Shown here piece after piece: positions 6,617-16,173 of a DNA stretch of 22,113 nt. The notes beneath the pieces were generated by a model, which ran no database searches, was not told the origin of the DNA, and worked only from the letters and a program-made list of their open reading frames with translations. Within the stretch, counting starts at the first letter, position 1. Every line of letters begins with the position of its first letter. The translations under genes were made by a program, and so were the position numbers. The DNA is taken from assembly GCA_046723355.1 (NCBI GenBank), contig JBKOUJ010000016.1, forward strand, positions 1-22,113, in the 5' to 3' direction. The DNA comes from 13-2-20CM-68-14 sp046723355 (lineage in GTDB: Bacteria; Actinomycetota; Thermoleophilia; Gaiellales; Gaiellaceae).

Positions 6617-7356
6617 GTCTTGTTGACCCCGTTCGCGCGCACAAAGTCATTGACCTCGTAGTAGGCGTCGATCGACTCGCCCGCGTCGCCCCAGAAACCC
6701 TCCAGCACGTCGTACTCCATCGTCCCGTGGTCGACGTACCAGTTGTTGACGTCCGTGATCTCGAGCTCGCCGCGGCCCGACGGCTTCAGTGTCGGGATCA
6801 CGTCCCAGACGGACTCGTCGTAGAAGTAGATCCCGGTGACCGCGTATTTGCTGGGCGGGTCCGACGGCTTCTCCACGATCCGCACGACGCGGCCGTCGCC
6901 GTTCAGCTCGGGGACGCCGAGGTGCTGCAGGTGCTCTACCTCCTCGACCGGCGAGAGCAGGATCCGGGCCCCGCGCTCCTGCCGGGCGAAGTTCTCCACC
7001 GCCGGCCCCAGCGACCCCTCGAGCACGTTGTCGGCGAGCATCACGCAGATCCGGTCGCCCTGGCCGAACCGCTCCGCGAGCCCGAGCGCCTCGGCGATCC
7101 CGCCCGCCTCCTCCTGGTAGGCGTAAAAGAGCCGGTCGATCCCGTGCTCGTGCCCGTTGCCCAGCAGCCGGAAGAACTCGCCGGCGTGCGTGCCGCCCGT
7201 GACGAGCATCAGCTCCGTCAGCCCCGCGTTGACGAGCGCCTCGATCGCGTACGTGACCATCGGACGGTCGTGGATCGGCAGCAGGTGCTTGTTCGTGATC
7301 CGCGTGAGCGGGTGCAGCCGCGAGCCGGTGCCGCCGGCGAGGATGACGCCCTTCAT
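6613..7356 (-). CDS. rmlA: Glucose-1-phosphate thymidylyltransferase (short form)
   Basis: This is a 247-aa sugar nucleotidyltransferase making dTDP-glucose from dTTP and glucose-1-phosphate, the first step of dTDP-rhamnose synthesis. The signature 'LAGGTGSRLHPLT' (6-18) with Arg13 and Lys23 in 'TNKHLLPI' forms the nucleotide loop. 'YAYQEEAGGIAEAL', 'MLADNVLEG' (in place of the common LGDN) and 'RIVEKPSDPPS' are further family blocks. It lacks ~40 C-terminal residues of the ~290-aa classical RmlA, as do other short bacterial members. ATG 7356 starts right at the first strand, with AGGA upstream. Only 18 bp separate it from the MMPL gene on the same strand, so the two are probably co-transcribed. 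It overlaps rmlC by GTGA. Confidence 0.92.
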   Translation of the reverse strand: MKGVILAGGTGSRLHPLTRITNKHLLPIHDRPMVTYAIEALVNAGLTELMLVTGGTHAGEFFRLLGNGHEHGIDRLFYAYQEEAGGIAEALGLAERFGQGDRICVMLADNVLEGSLGPAVENFARQERGARILLSPVEEVEHLQHLGVPELNGDGRVVRIVEKPSDPPSKYAVTGIYFYDESVWDVIPTLKPSGRGELEITDVNNWYVDHGTMEYDVLEGFWGDAGESIDAYYEVNDFVRANGVNKT

Positions 7357-7374
7357 CGGCGGGATCCTAGTGAG

Positions 7375-9549
7375 CTAGCGAGCGGCGGCGCGAAGGGCGG
7401 GCCGCGGGCGTCGCTCGAGCGCGGATTCCGGCACGCGGATCACGCGAGCGACCCGCCGCGGCAGCCACCAGTTGTAGCGGCCGAAGAGCGCCATCAGCGA
7501 GGGCACGAGCAGCGCACGCACGACCGTGGCGTCGACGAAGATCGCAACCGCCAGGCCGATCCCGAACTCCTGCAGGCCGACGATCCTGCCGGCGACGAAA
7601 CCGGAGAACGCCGCCACCATCACGATCGCCGCCGCGCTCACGATCCGCCCGGTCCGCTCGAGCCCGTAGGCAACGGCTTCGCGGTTGCTGCGGCCGTGGT
7701 CCCACTCCTCGCGCATACGGGTGACGAGGAAGACCTCATAGTCCATCGAGAGCCCGAACAGCATCGCGAAGAGGAAGATCGGGATCCACCCCTCGACCTG
7801 TCCGATCTCGTACAGGCCGAGCACGCTCTGCCCGACGCCCCAGCGGAAGACGAGCACGAGCATGCCGTACGCCGCGGACACCGACAGCAGGTTGAGGATC
7901 ACCGCCTTGAGCGGCAGCACCAGCGAGCGGAACGCGCGCATCAGCAGCAGGTACGTGAGCACGAGCACCCCGGCGACGAGCCACGGGAAGTAGCGGTAGG
8001 CCTGGTCGAGGAAGTCGACTCCCTGCGGCGGCCCGCCTCCGGCGAGCACGCGGACGCCTGCCGGAAACCTCGCCGCCGGCACGAGCCGGCCGCGGAGCCT
8101 GTGGACGAAGCTCTGCGCGGCCTCGCCGCCGTACTCGTCGCGGCCGGCCACGACCAGCTCTTCGTAGCGGCCAGACGAGTCGACGTAAGGCGGCCGCTCG
8201 GAAAACCGAAGCGCAGCCGTCTCACGATCGGCGCGCACGGATGCTGCGAGCCGCGCGATCGCCGCCTGCACCTCCGGCGCCCGGACGCCGCCGGCGCGGC
8301 CCGAGTCGACCACGACCTGTGTCGGCGAGATCGCCCCGGGCCCGATCGAGTGCTTGAGCAGGTCGAAGCCCCGCACGGACTGCGGGAACTGCGGGATCCC
8401 CTCAGCCGAGCCCGGCGTTAGCTGCAGCGCGAAAACCGGGACGCCCGCCGCGAGCAGCAGCGCGGCGCCGGCGCACAGGAACGCGCGCGGCCGCCGCATG
8501 ATCGCGCCGGCGAGGCGGTGCCAGAAGCCGGTGTCGCCCTCGGCACGCCAGCGTCGCAGGAGCACCGGGATCCGCGCAACTCCGCGCCGCCCGTACAGCG
8601 ACAACAGCACCGGCTGCAGCGTCAGCGCCGCCGCGATCGACGCGAGCGGGATCAGGAAGCCGCCGACGCCGATCGACCGCACGAACGGCAGCGGCATGAA
8701 GAGCAGCAACGCCAGCCCGATCGCGACCGTCGCCCCGGAGAAGACGACGGCGCGCCCGGCGGTCTGCATCGTCCGCACGATCGCGTCTTCGACCTCGCCC
8801 GGCCGCCGCAGCTCCTCGCGGAACCTGTAGATGACGAGCAGCGAGTAGTCGATCGCGATCCCGAGACCGATCAGGAAGACGAGGTTCGTCACATAGGTCG
8901 CCGTCGTCAGGAAGTGCGCGTAGAGATAGACCCCGCCCAGCGTCGCCATCACCGTGCACGCCGCGAAGATGAACGGCATTGTCACGGCCACCGAAAGCCC
9001 GAAGACCGCGAGCAGCACGAGCACCGCGATCGGCAGCGCGATCATCTCGCCCTTGCGGAGGTCCTGCGAGAAGATGGGGTCGAGGTCGTGCTGGATCGCG
9101 GCCTGCCCGGTCACGTAGGTCTGAACTCCACCTCCGTGCGGTAGCGCCCAGTACAGGTCATCCGTGTAGCCCTTCGCCTTCGCGAGCCGGAGCGTCGACA
9201 CGACATCGCCGTACAACAGGTGCCGCCCCGCGGGCACGAGCCGGCGCGCGGCCGAGTCCGGCACCACGCGCGCCGCCCGATCGAGTTCGCCCTGGAGCCG
9301 CACGTACGCGTTCCGGTCGACGCCGTCGCGGACCCGGAAGACAACCGTGAACGCGCCGTCGCTGCGGTCGCCGAAATGCTGCTCGAGGATCGCGCGGGCC
9401 CGCTCGGAATCCGTCCCCGGTACGGAGAACTCGTTCGAGAGCAGCGAGTTGAGCCGCATGAAGGCGAAGCCGCCTACGAGCAGCACGACGAGCCAGGCGA
9501 CCAGAACCGGCCAGCGAAGCCGCAGCACGAGGCGCGTCCACTGTTCCAC
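7375..9549 (-). CDS. MMPL/RND-family membrane transporter
   Basis: GTG 9549 gives 724 aa; the longer in-frame extension upstream is antisense to hsp20 and has no membrane character. The layout is typical of MmpL proteins: one N-terminal helix, a periplasmic-type porter domain (~40-180), five helices, a cytoplasmic linker, then the repeat with a second helix (~residue 365), a second porter domain and five more helices. The two proton-relay Asp-Tyr pairs characteristic of MmpL3-like proteins are visible: 'GIAIDYSLLV' (Asp234-Tyr235) and 'GLSMDYEVFL' (Asp603-Tyr604). These proteins export lipids, glycolipids or hydrophobic compounds using proton force. Its place just ahead of rmlACD suggests a rhamnose-containing or other envelope lipid as cargo, which is inference. 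It is divergent from hsp20 with only 25 bp between the starts. Confidence 0.93.
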   Translation of the reverse strand: MEQWTRLVLRLRWPVLVAWLVVLLVGGFAFMRLNSLLSNEFSVPGTDSERARAILEQHFGDRSDGAFTVVFRVRDGVDRNAYVRLQGELDRAARVVPDSAARRLVPAGRHLLYGDVVSTLRLAKAKGYTDDLYWALPHGGGVQTYVTGQAAIQHDLDPIFSQDLRKGEMIALPIAVLVLLAVFGLSVAVTMPFIFAACTVMATLGGVYLYAHFLTTATYVTNLVFLIGLGIAIDYSLLVIYRFREELRRPGEVEDAIVRTMQTAGRAVVFSGATVAIGLALLLFMPLPFVRSIGVGGFLIPLASIAAALTLQPVLLSLYGRRGVARIPVLLRRWRAEGDTGFWHRLAGAIMRRPRAFLCAGAALLLAAGVPVFALQLTPGSAEGIPQFPQSVRGFDLLKHSIGPGAISPTQVVVDSGRAGGVRAPEVQAAIARLAASVRADRETAALRFSERPPYVDSSGRYEELVVAGRDEYGGEAAQSFVHRLRGRLVPAARFPAGVRVLAGGGPPQGVDFLDQAYRYFPWLVAGVLVLTYLLLMRAFRSLVLPLKAVILNLLSVSAAYGMLVLVFRWGVGQSVLGLYEIGQVEGWIPIFLFAMLFGLSMDYEVFLVTRMREEWDHGRSNREAVAYGLERTGRIVSAAAIVMVAAFSGFVAGRIVGLQEFGIGLAVAIFVDATVVRALLVPSLMALFGRYNWWLPRRVARVIRVPESALERRPRPALRAAAR

Positions 9550-9574
9550 GTCGTTCGTTCTACCCTTAACGACC
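9550..9574. promoter_or_regulatory. Overlapping divergent promoters of MMPL gene and hsp20
   Basis: Only 25 bp separate two divergent GTG starts. On the plus strand TACCCT (9561-9566) is followed by 8 nt and the hsp20 GTG. On the minus strand TAGAAC (9562-9557; last base atypical) is followed by 7 nt and the MMPL GTG. The two hexamers share the self-complementary TA at 9561-9562. No Shine-Dalgarno is well placed on either side. Leaderless transcription both ways is the simplest reading. No HAIR/CIRCE heat-shock operator was recognised. Confidence 0.42.
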
Positions 9575-10008
9575 GTGGCGAGGAAGCGAGACCAGCTCGA
9601 CAAGCTGCAGGGCGAGATCCAGGAGCTCATCGACGAGCTCTGGCAGGTCCCGCGCTTCTCAGGGCTCCGTCGCGGCTTCCGGCCGCAGATCGACGTCGTC
9701 CGCACCGAGGATCCACCGGAGTTCCGGGTCGTCGTCGAGCTCGCGGGAATCGATCCCGAGAGCCTGCGGATCTTCGCCGACGACCGGACGCTGGTCGTCG
9801 CCGGCGTCCGCTCCCGGCCGGCCAAAGGCCGCTACTTCCACATGGAGATCGAGGACGGGCCCTTCCAGCGGCGAGTCCAGTTCGACGAGCCGATCGACCC
9901 GGCGAGCGCGAGCGCGGAATACCGACGCGGCCTGCTGACGGTCACCGTGCCGGTCGCCGAGCGCGAGCCGGTGCGAGAGAAGATCACGATCAAGATCGGA
10001 CCGACGCC

Positions 10009-10012
<4 letters not shown>
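9575..10012 (+). CDS. Small heat-shock protein, Hsp20/alpha-crystallin family
   Basis: GTG 9575 gives 145 aa, the normal Hsp20 size; earlier in-frame starts overlap the divergent MMPL gene. After a short helical N-terminus ('QLDKLQGEIQELIDELWQVP'), the alpha-crystallin domain runs from 'RPQIDVVRTEDPPEFRVVVELAG' through 'RTLVVAGVR' to the conserved 'GLLTVTVP'. A short tail ends in 'KITIKIG', an I-x-I-like anchor. Small heat-shock proteins are ATP-independent holdases forming oligomers in the cytoplasm. Its stop overlaps the lon start (GTGA), so holdase and protease are made together. TACCCT 8 nt before the start suggests a leaderless message. Confidence 0.93.
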
Positions 10013-12414
<2,402 letters not shown>

Positions 12415-12468
12415 GCGTTAGTTTCCCCAGGTAGAGAAGCCGCGAAAACGAGCGAAAGGAACGCCGGA

Positions 12469-12870
12469 ATGGCGAAGACAAGCGTCTCGGACGTGAGGCC
12501 GTACGTCGAACGAGCGATCAAGGACGAGGAGTTCCGCGACAACCTGAAGAACGCGTTCACCGCAGCGCGCGACGTCTACGACGAGCTGATGGGGCCGCGG
12601 GGCGTGACCGGCAAGGCCGCGCGGGTCGCTGCCGACCAGGACGTGCGCGACAACCTGCGCTCCGCGATCGACGAGCTACGAAGTGCCGCCGACCGGATTC
12701 AGCAGGGACCGACCCACAAAGGCCGGAATACCCTGATGGTGACCGGGATCGCGCTGGGCATCCTCCTGTTCAACCCGCTCACCGGATCCGACACGCGTAA
12801 GTGGCTGAAGGACACCCTCCTTGGCGAGGAGGACGACTTCGGCTACCAGGGGAACTCGGGCTCGTCCTAG
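12469..12870 (+). CDS. Small membrane protein of unknown function
   Basis: This protein has 133 aa; ATG 12469 is preceded by a clear Shine-Dalgarno (gaaagga, 12454-12460, 8-nt spacing). Residues 1-78 are charged and probably helical, with two similar segments ('RAIKDEEFRDNLKNAFTAAR' and 'AADQDVRDNLRSAIDELR') that look like an internal repeat. Residues ~86-105 ('TLMVTGIALGILLFNPLTG') form one membrane helix, followed by a short acidic tail. I do not recognise a named family. The amphipathic helices plus one membrane helix recall YtxH-like or stress-related small membrane proteins, but I make no functional claim. It follows lon by 54 bp and may have its own promoter (TAGTTT near 12420 is a weak candidate). 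It converges on the M23 gene, sharing CTAG. Confidence 0.8.
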   Translation: MAKTSVSDVRPYVERAIKDEEFRDNLKNAFTAARDVYDELMGPRGVTGKAARVAADQDVRDNLRSAIDELRSAADRIQQGPTHKGRNTLMVTGIALGILLFNPLTGSDTRKWLKDTLLGEEDDFGYQGNSGSS

Positions 12871-14279
12871 CGGTCAGCCGTCGTCACCGTGACGAGCCGG
12901 CCGTCCTCGCCGGCAAGGAGCGGTGCGAAAAAGGCACGCCTCAGCGAGGCTGGGTCGAGACCGCTGGCCTGCGAGATGTCGCTCGCCTGCAGCAGGATCG
13001 CCCCCGGCTTCGGGGCCGTGCCCGTGACGCCGGGCAGGTAGCCCGCAACCTGCGCGAGGTAGAGGTCCTTCTGCTCCTGCCACGCCTTCAGGTACGGCGT
13101 TGGATCGACGGCACCGTCGTAGCCGAGCGCGAGGTAGGCAACGGGGTGAACCTCGAAGTGGAGGTGGTAGGCCGTCCCTTCGGCGTCGCCAGTGTTGCCG
13201 ACGAAGCCAATCACCTCGCCGGCCTTGACGTGGTTCCCGTTCCGGGCCGCAGGCGAGTACGCGGAGAGGTGCGCATAGTAGTACTCGTTGCCCTGGCCGT
13301 CGCGTAACCAGAGGCGGTTGCCGCCGACGTCGTTCCAGCCGACCGAGAAGATCGCGCCGTCCGCGCACGCGAGCACGGGCGCGCCGAGGGACGCGAAGAT
13401 GTCGTCGCCGTGGTGCCAGTCGCCCGACACGTCTCCGCGGAAGGCACCGAACGTATCGATGAAGCTGTGCGGGCCGTAGACCGGGAAGACGTACGGGCCG
13501 GCGGTCAACTGGGGCTGAAGGCCGACAGGCAGCGGCCGGAAGTTCGGCGGGAGCCCCTGGGTACTGGGCTTGGGTGGCGCCCTCGGCGGCTGCTTCGCGG
13601 TCGTCGTCGTGGTCGGGGTGGTCGGTTCGACGGGCTGCGGCGTGCCGGCCTGCACCGACGCCTCCGCGTAGCCGACCAGGATCTCGCTGCCGGCGGAGAG
13701 CCCGCCGTGATCGGCGGTCAGGTGGATGTCGAGCCCGGTCAGATAGCCGCGGTAGCTCTGCGGTTTTCCGGAAGCGGAGCGAGCCTCGGACTGCTCCAGC
13801 GTGATCGCGTAGCCCCAGTCACCGAGCTGGACGCGCCCGTTCGGACCGGCCGAGGCACCGGCCCCGTTGACCGTCAGACCGGAGACCGAGGAGCCGCTGA
13901 GGCTGCCCGACGCGGCCTGGCCACTCGTCGAGCCGGCGGCGTGGGCGGTCACGTTCGACGCGGTCACCTCGCCTCCGAAGAGCGAGAACGAGCTCACGGA
14001 GCTCGAGGCGGTCGAGCGCGCGTTCGCGCCGACATCGGTCGAAGCCGACGCCGAGATGGAACCGGTCGTGACGATCGAACCGTCGCTCGGGTACGCGAAT
14101 CCGGACGTAAAGCCGACGGCATTCGGCGGCGCCGACACCGCGGTCGAGCTGGCGCCCGGAACGACCTTGACGCCATAGGCGCTCGCCGTCGCGCTGGGCT
14201 CCGAGCCGTTCGCGGACGCACCGGCTGTCCCGGCGACGAGCAGAACAACGGCGATCGAGAGGACGACCTGCAGCCGCAT
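12867..14279 (-). CDS. Secreted M23-family metallopeptidase-domain protein
   Basis: ATG 14279 gives 470 aa beginning with a signal peptide (MRLQVVLSIAVVLLVAGTAG, cleavage near residue 23); ATG 14291 and TTG 14300 are in-frame alternatives. Residues ~30-220 are Ala/Ser/Gly/Thr-rich beta sequence ('TTGSISASASTDVGANARST', 'FGGEVTASNVTAHA') resembling choice-of-anchor-type surface domains. A Pro/Thr linker follows. The C-terminal M23 (LytM) domain has zinc ligands in 'HHGDD' (His289, Asp293) and 'HLHFE' (His372-x-His374). The core motifs are complete, so activity against peptidoglycan cross-bridges is plausible, though some relatives act as non-catalytic activators. On the minus strand CATAAT (14295-14290) lies 10 nt before ATG 14279. 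The gene is 57 bp from the next upstream gene and may have its own promoter inside a 17-bp tandem repeat. Confidence 0.88.
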   Translation of the reverse strand: MRLQVVLSIAVVLLVAGTAGASANGSEPSATASAYGVKVVPGASSTAVSAPPNAVGFTSGFAYPSDGSIVTTGSISASASTDVGANARSTASSSVSSFSLFGGEVTASNVTAHAAGSTSGQAASGSLSGSSVSGLTVNGAGASAGPNGRVQLGDWGYAITLEQSEARSASGKPQSYRGYLTGLDIHLTADHGGLSAGSEILVGYAEASVQAGTPQPVEPTTPTTTTTAKQPPRAPPKPSTQGLPPNFRPLPVGLQPQLTAGPYVFPVYGPHSFIDTFGAFRGDVSGDWHHGDDIFASLGAPVLACADGAIFSVGWNDVGGNRLWLRDGQGNEYYYAHLSAYSPAARNGNHVKAGEVIGFVGNTGDAEGTAYHLHFEVHPVAYLALGYDGAVDPTPYLKAWQEQKDLYLAQVAGYLPGVTGTAPKPGAILLQASDISQASGLDPASLRRAFFAPLLAGEDGRLVTVTTADR

Positions 14280-14312
14280 GGCTGCGGCCATTATGGCCAA
14301 GGTCGCGAACGG

Positions 14313-14346
14313 AGTGAGCCTAGGTTTCGAGTGAGCCTAGGTTTCC
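14313..14346. repeat. Tandem 17-bp duplication at the 3' end of the 125-aa gene
   Basis: The unit agtgagcctaggtttc is perfect at 14313-14328 and 14330-14345; the 17th base is g in the first copy and c in the second. The second copy holds the TAG stop (14339-14337, minus strand) of the upstream small gene, and the first copy duplicates this end. Each copy carries CCTAGG and, on the minus strand, TAGGCT, which could serve as a -10 for the M23 gene. Confidence 0.85.
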
Positions 14347-14714
14347 AGCTCGCGACGGGCGAACTCGAGAAACCGCCGACGCGCCTCCTCGTCCGGCCCG
14401 GGCTCGCCCTCGACGTCGCGGGCAACTTCCTCTGCGACGGCCTGCACCTCGGCGACGACGCGCGCGCGGTGCTCGGCATCCGCGAGCAGGCTTTCGACCC
14501 ACGTGCCGGGACCGTCCGGCGGCATGTCGTTGTCGACGAGGAGCTCACCCAGCAGGACGCCGACGCGGATGTAGGCAAACGTCCGGAACGCGAGTAGTCG
14601 CCTGGGCGTATCGACGCGTGCGCCGATCTCGGGATCTTCCGCCTGGATTTGGGCGACGATTGCGCCGATCGGCTCGTCGACGAGCGGGATCCAGGCGTCG
14701 TCAGCGCTGCTCAT
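14337..14714 (-). CDS. Small acidic cytoplasmic protein of unknown function
   Basis: ATG 14714 gives 125 aa and overlaps the end of the upstream TauE/SafE-half gene by 14 nt; an in-frame extension to 14759 would lie deeper inside that gene. There is no signal peptide or membrane helix. The sequence is predicted helical and acidic, with 'PRRLLAFRTFAYIRVGVLLGELLVDNDMP' in the middle and a charged C-terminal helix ('DEEARRRFLEFARREL'). I do not recognise the family. The tight overlap suggests it is translated from the same message as the two permease halves, but nothing in the sequence shows a shared job. The stop codon lies in a 17-bp tandem duplication. Confidence 0.7.
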   Translation of the reverse strand: MSSADDAWIPLVDEPIGAIVAQIQAEDPEIGARVDTPRRLLAFRTFAYIRVGVLLGELLVDNDMPPDGPGTWVESLLADAEHRARVVAEVQAVAEEVARDVEGEPGPDEEARRRFLEFARRELET

Positions 14715-15096
14715 CACGGGAAGCATAGGTCGGTTTCTGGTGGAAGGCACGCCATGCAAGGCTCGCGGCGACGAAGAACATCAGCACGGCGAACAGTCGG
14801 CGCAGCGTGTCCTCTGGCAACGCTTTCGCGATCTGGACACCGCCCTCGACGCCGGCGATCGAGGCGATCCCCACGAGCAGGCCGGCGCGCAGGTCGACGT
14901 TACCGTACCGGCGCTGCCGCCACGTCCCGACGATGACTGTCGGCAGGATCGCGAGCAGCGAGGTCGCCTCGGCGTGCACCTGGCTCAGCCCGAGCACGAG
15001 GACAAGCGTCGGCACGAAGAGGATGCCGCCGCCGACGCCGAAGAGCCCTGCGAGGACGCCGCCGACGAGTCCGAGAACGGCCGCAAGGATCTCCAT
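14701..15096 (-). CDS. Half-size TauE/SafE-family permease, second gene of pair
   Basis: ATG 15096 gives 131 aa with about four membrane helices, half the usual ~250-aa, eight-helix TauE/SafE (sulfite/organosulfonate exporter) protein. The N-terminus carries the family's hallmark 'GGVLAGLFGVGGGILFVPTLVLVLG' block (in two parts: GGVLAGLFGVGGG and ILFVPTLVLVLG), followed by 'EATSLLAILPTVIVG' and 'RAGLLVGIASIAGVEGG'. A full-length protein has two such hallmark blocks, one per half; here each half is its own gene. The start overlaps the preceding gene's stop as TGATG, so termination-reinitiation is likely. Transport of a sulfur-containing anion is the family's known role; this pair's substrate is not evident. 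Confidence 0.85.
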   Translation of the reverse strand: MEILAAVLGLVGGVLAGLFGVGGGILFVPTLVLVLGLSQVHAEATSLLAILPTVIVGTWRQRRYGNVDLRAGLLVGIASIAGVEGGVQIAKALPEDTLRRLFAVLMFFVAASLAWRAFHQKPTYASRDEQR

Positions 15097-15440
15097 CAGA
15101 CGAGCAGGCGGACCCCGACCGCCGTCAGCACGAGTGCGAAGCCGAGCGTCAAGGTGCGTCCCGTGACCCGCTGCTGCAAGGCGACGCCGCCGATGACGCC
15201 CAGCACTCCGGGAATGCCCAGCAGAGCGGCGGCGCCGAACTTGACGTCGCCGTGCAGGGCGTACGCAACTGTCCCAGCGGCGGCGGTTAGCGAGATAGCG
15301 GCCAGCGACGTGCCGGTTGCGGCCCGCGTCGGCACGCCTGCGAGCACGAGTACCGGGACGATGATGATCCCTCCGCCGACCCCGAATAGCGCGCTGAAGA
15401 CGCCGGCGGCGAGGCCGATCGCGAGCAGTCGGGCGATCAC
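15096..15440 (-). CDS. Half-size TauE/SafE-family permease, first gene of pair
   Basis: GTG 15440 gives 114 aa with about four membrane helices. The N-terminal 'AAGVFSALFGVGGGIIIVP' is the same hallmark as in the next gene, followed by 'ATGTSLAAISLTAAAGTVAY' and 'AALLGIPGVLGVIGGVALQ'. The longer in-frame extension to 15614 is antisense to otsB and Ser/Arg-rich, so it is rejected. On the minus strand TACGAT (15454-15449) precedes GTG 15440 by 8 nt with no Shine-Dalgarno, which is leaderless geometry. The divergent otsB begins only 13 bp away. With the following gene it probably forms a heterodimer equal to one full TauE/SafE protein, which is inference from the complementary halves. Confidence 0.82.
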   Translation of the reverse strand: MIARLLAIGLAAGVFSALFGVGGGIIIVPVLVLAGVPTRAATGTSLAAISLTAAAGTVAYALHGDVKFGAAALLGIPGVLGVIGGVALQQRVTGRTLTLGFALVLTAVGVRLLV

Positions 15441-15462
15441 GGGCTCGTATCGTATGGCGGTG
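15441..15462. promoter_or_regulatory. Compact bidirectional promoter of otsB and TauE/SafE pair
   Basis: The sequence gtatcgta holds overlapping -10-like hexamers on both strands: TATCGT on plus (15448-15453) and TACGAT on minus (15454-15449). The minus hexamer is 8 nt before the permease GTG (15440). The plus hexamer abuts otsB ATG 15454 and is 6 nt before an in-frame GTG at 15460. Predicted start sites would be ~20 bp apart. Shared symmetric -10 elements are a known way to make bidirectional bacterial promoters. Confidence 0.45.
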
Positions 15463-16173
15463 GCTCCAGAGGACCTGCTGGCCTCGCTCGCCGAGCGTCC
15501 GGGAGAAGCGGCGATCCTGCTCGACGTCGACGGCACCCTCGCGCCGATCGTCGCCCGGCCCGAGCTCGCGCGCGTTCCGGAGGAGACGCGCACAGAGTTG
15601 CGCCGGCTCGTCACCCGATACGCGCTGGTGGCCGCCGTCAGCGGCCGAACGGGCGAGGACGCGGCGCGGATCGTCGGCGTCGAAGGGCCCGTCTACGTCG
15701 GCGTCCACGGGCTCGAGTTGGCGCCGGACGCGGAGCGCTGGCGCGGTCCGTTGCACGAGTTCGCCGAGAGCGTCGACTGGCCCATCGAGGACAAGGGTCT
15801 CGCGATCGTCTTCCACTACCGGGGGGCGGAGGATGAAGAGGCGGTGCTCGAGCGACTCCAGGACGTCGCGTCCGATGCGAGGCAGCTGGGCCTCGTCCCG
15901 CAGTTCGGGCGCAAGATTCTCGAGGTGCGCCCGCCGGTCGAAGCCGACAAGGGGACTGCTGTCCGGATACTGCTCGAGGAAGGCGGCCTCAAGCGCGCTC
16001 TCTATGCGGGCGACGATACGACCGACCTCGACGCATTCCGCGAGCTGGACGGGCTCGAGCTGGCGGTGCGGGTCGCGGTCGCCTCCGCCGAAGGCCCGCG
16101 GGAGCTCGTCGAGGCGGCCGATCTCGTCGTCGACAGCCCGGACGAGATGCTTCGGCTACTCGGGCGCCTTTAA
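15454..16173 (+). CDS. otsB: Trehalose-6-phosphate phosphatase
   Basis: ATG 15454 gives 239 aa, the normal OtsB size; a GTG at 15460 would be two residues shorter and fits the nearby -10 hexamer better. It is a HAD-superfamily phosphatase: motif I 'LLDVDGTLAPI' (nucleophile Asp24, acid/base Asp26), motif II 'AVSGR', motif III Lys in 'VEADKGTAV', and motif IV 'GDDTTD' (186-191). 'YVGVHGLEL' is the OtsB cap-proximal signature. The enzyme removes phosphate from trehalose-6-phosphate to make the compatible solute trehalose. The partner synthase OtsA is not in the window. The gene ends tail-to-tail with the LytTR regulator, sharing TTAA. No Shine-Dalgarno is visible. Confidence 0.92.
   Translation: MAVAPEDLLASLAERPGEAAILLDVDGTLAPIVARPELARVPEETRTELRRLVTRYALVAAVSGRTGEDAARIVGVEGPVYVGVHGLELAPDAERWRGPLHEFAESVDWPIEDKGLAIVFHYRGAEDEEAVLERLQDVASDARQLGLVPQFGRKILEVRPPVEADKGTAVRILLEEGGLKRALYAGDDTTDLDAFRELDGLELAVRVAVASAEGPRELVEAADLVVDSPDEMLRLLGRL

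Noticed and set aside
6727..8421. Long plus-strand reading frame of 564 codons
   Set aside because: It is antisense to rmlA and the MMPL gene, both with clear motifs; its Arg/His/Asp/Glu-rich composition is that of a shadow frame.
9550..9574. HAIR or CIRCE heat-shock operator before hsp20
   Set aside because: Neither CTTGAGT-N7-ACTCAAG nor TTAGCACTC-N9-GAGTGCTAA is present; only short promoter-like hexamers are visible.
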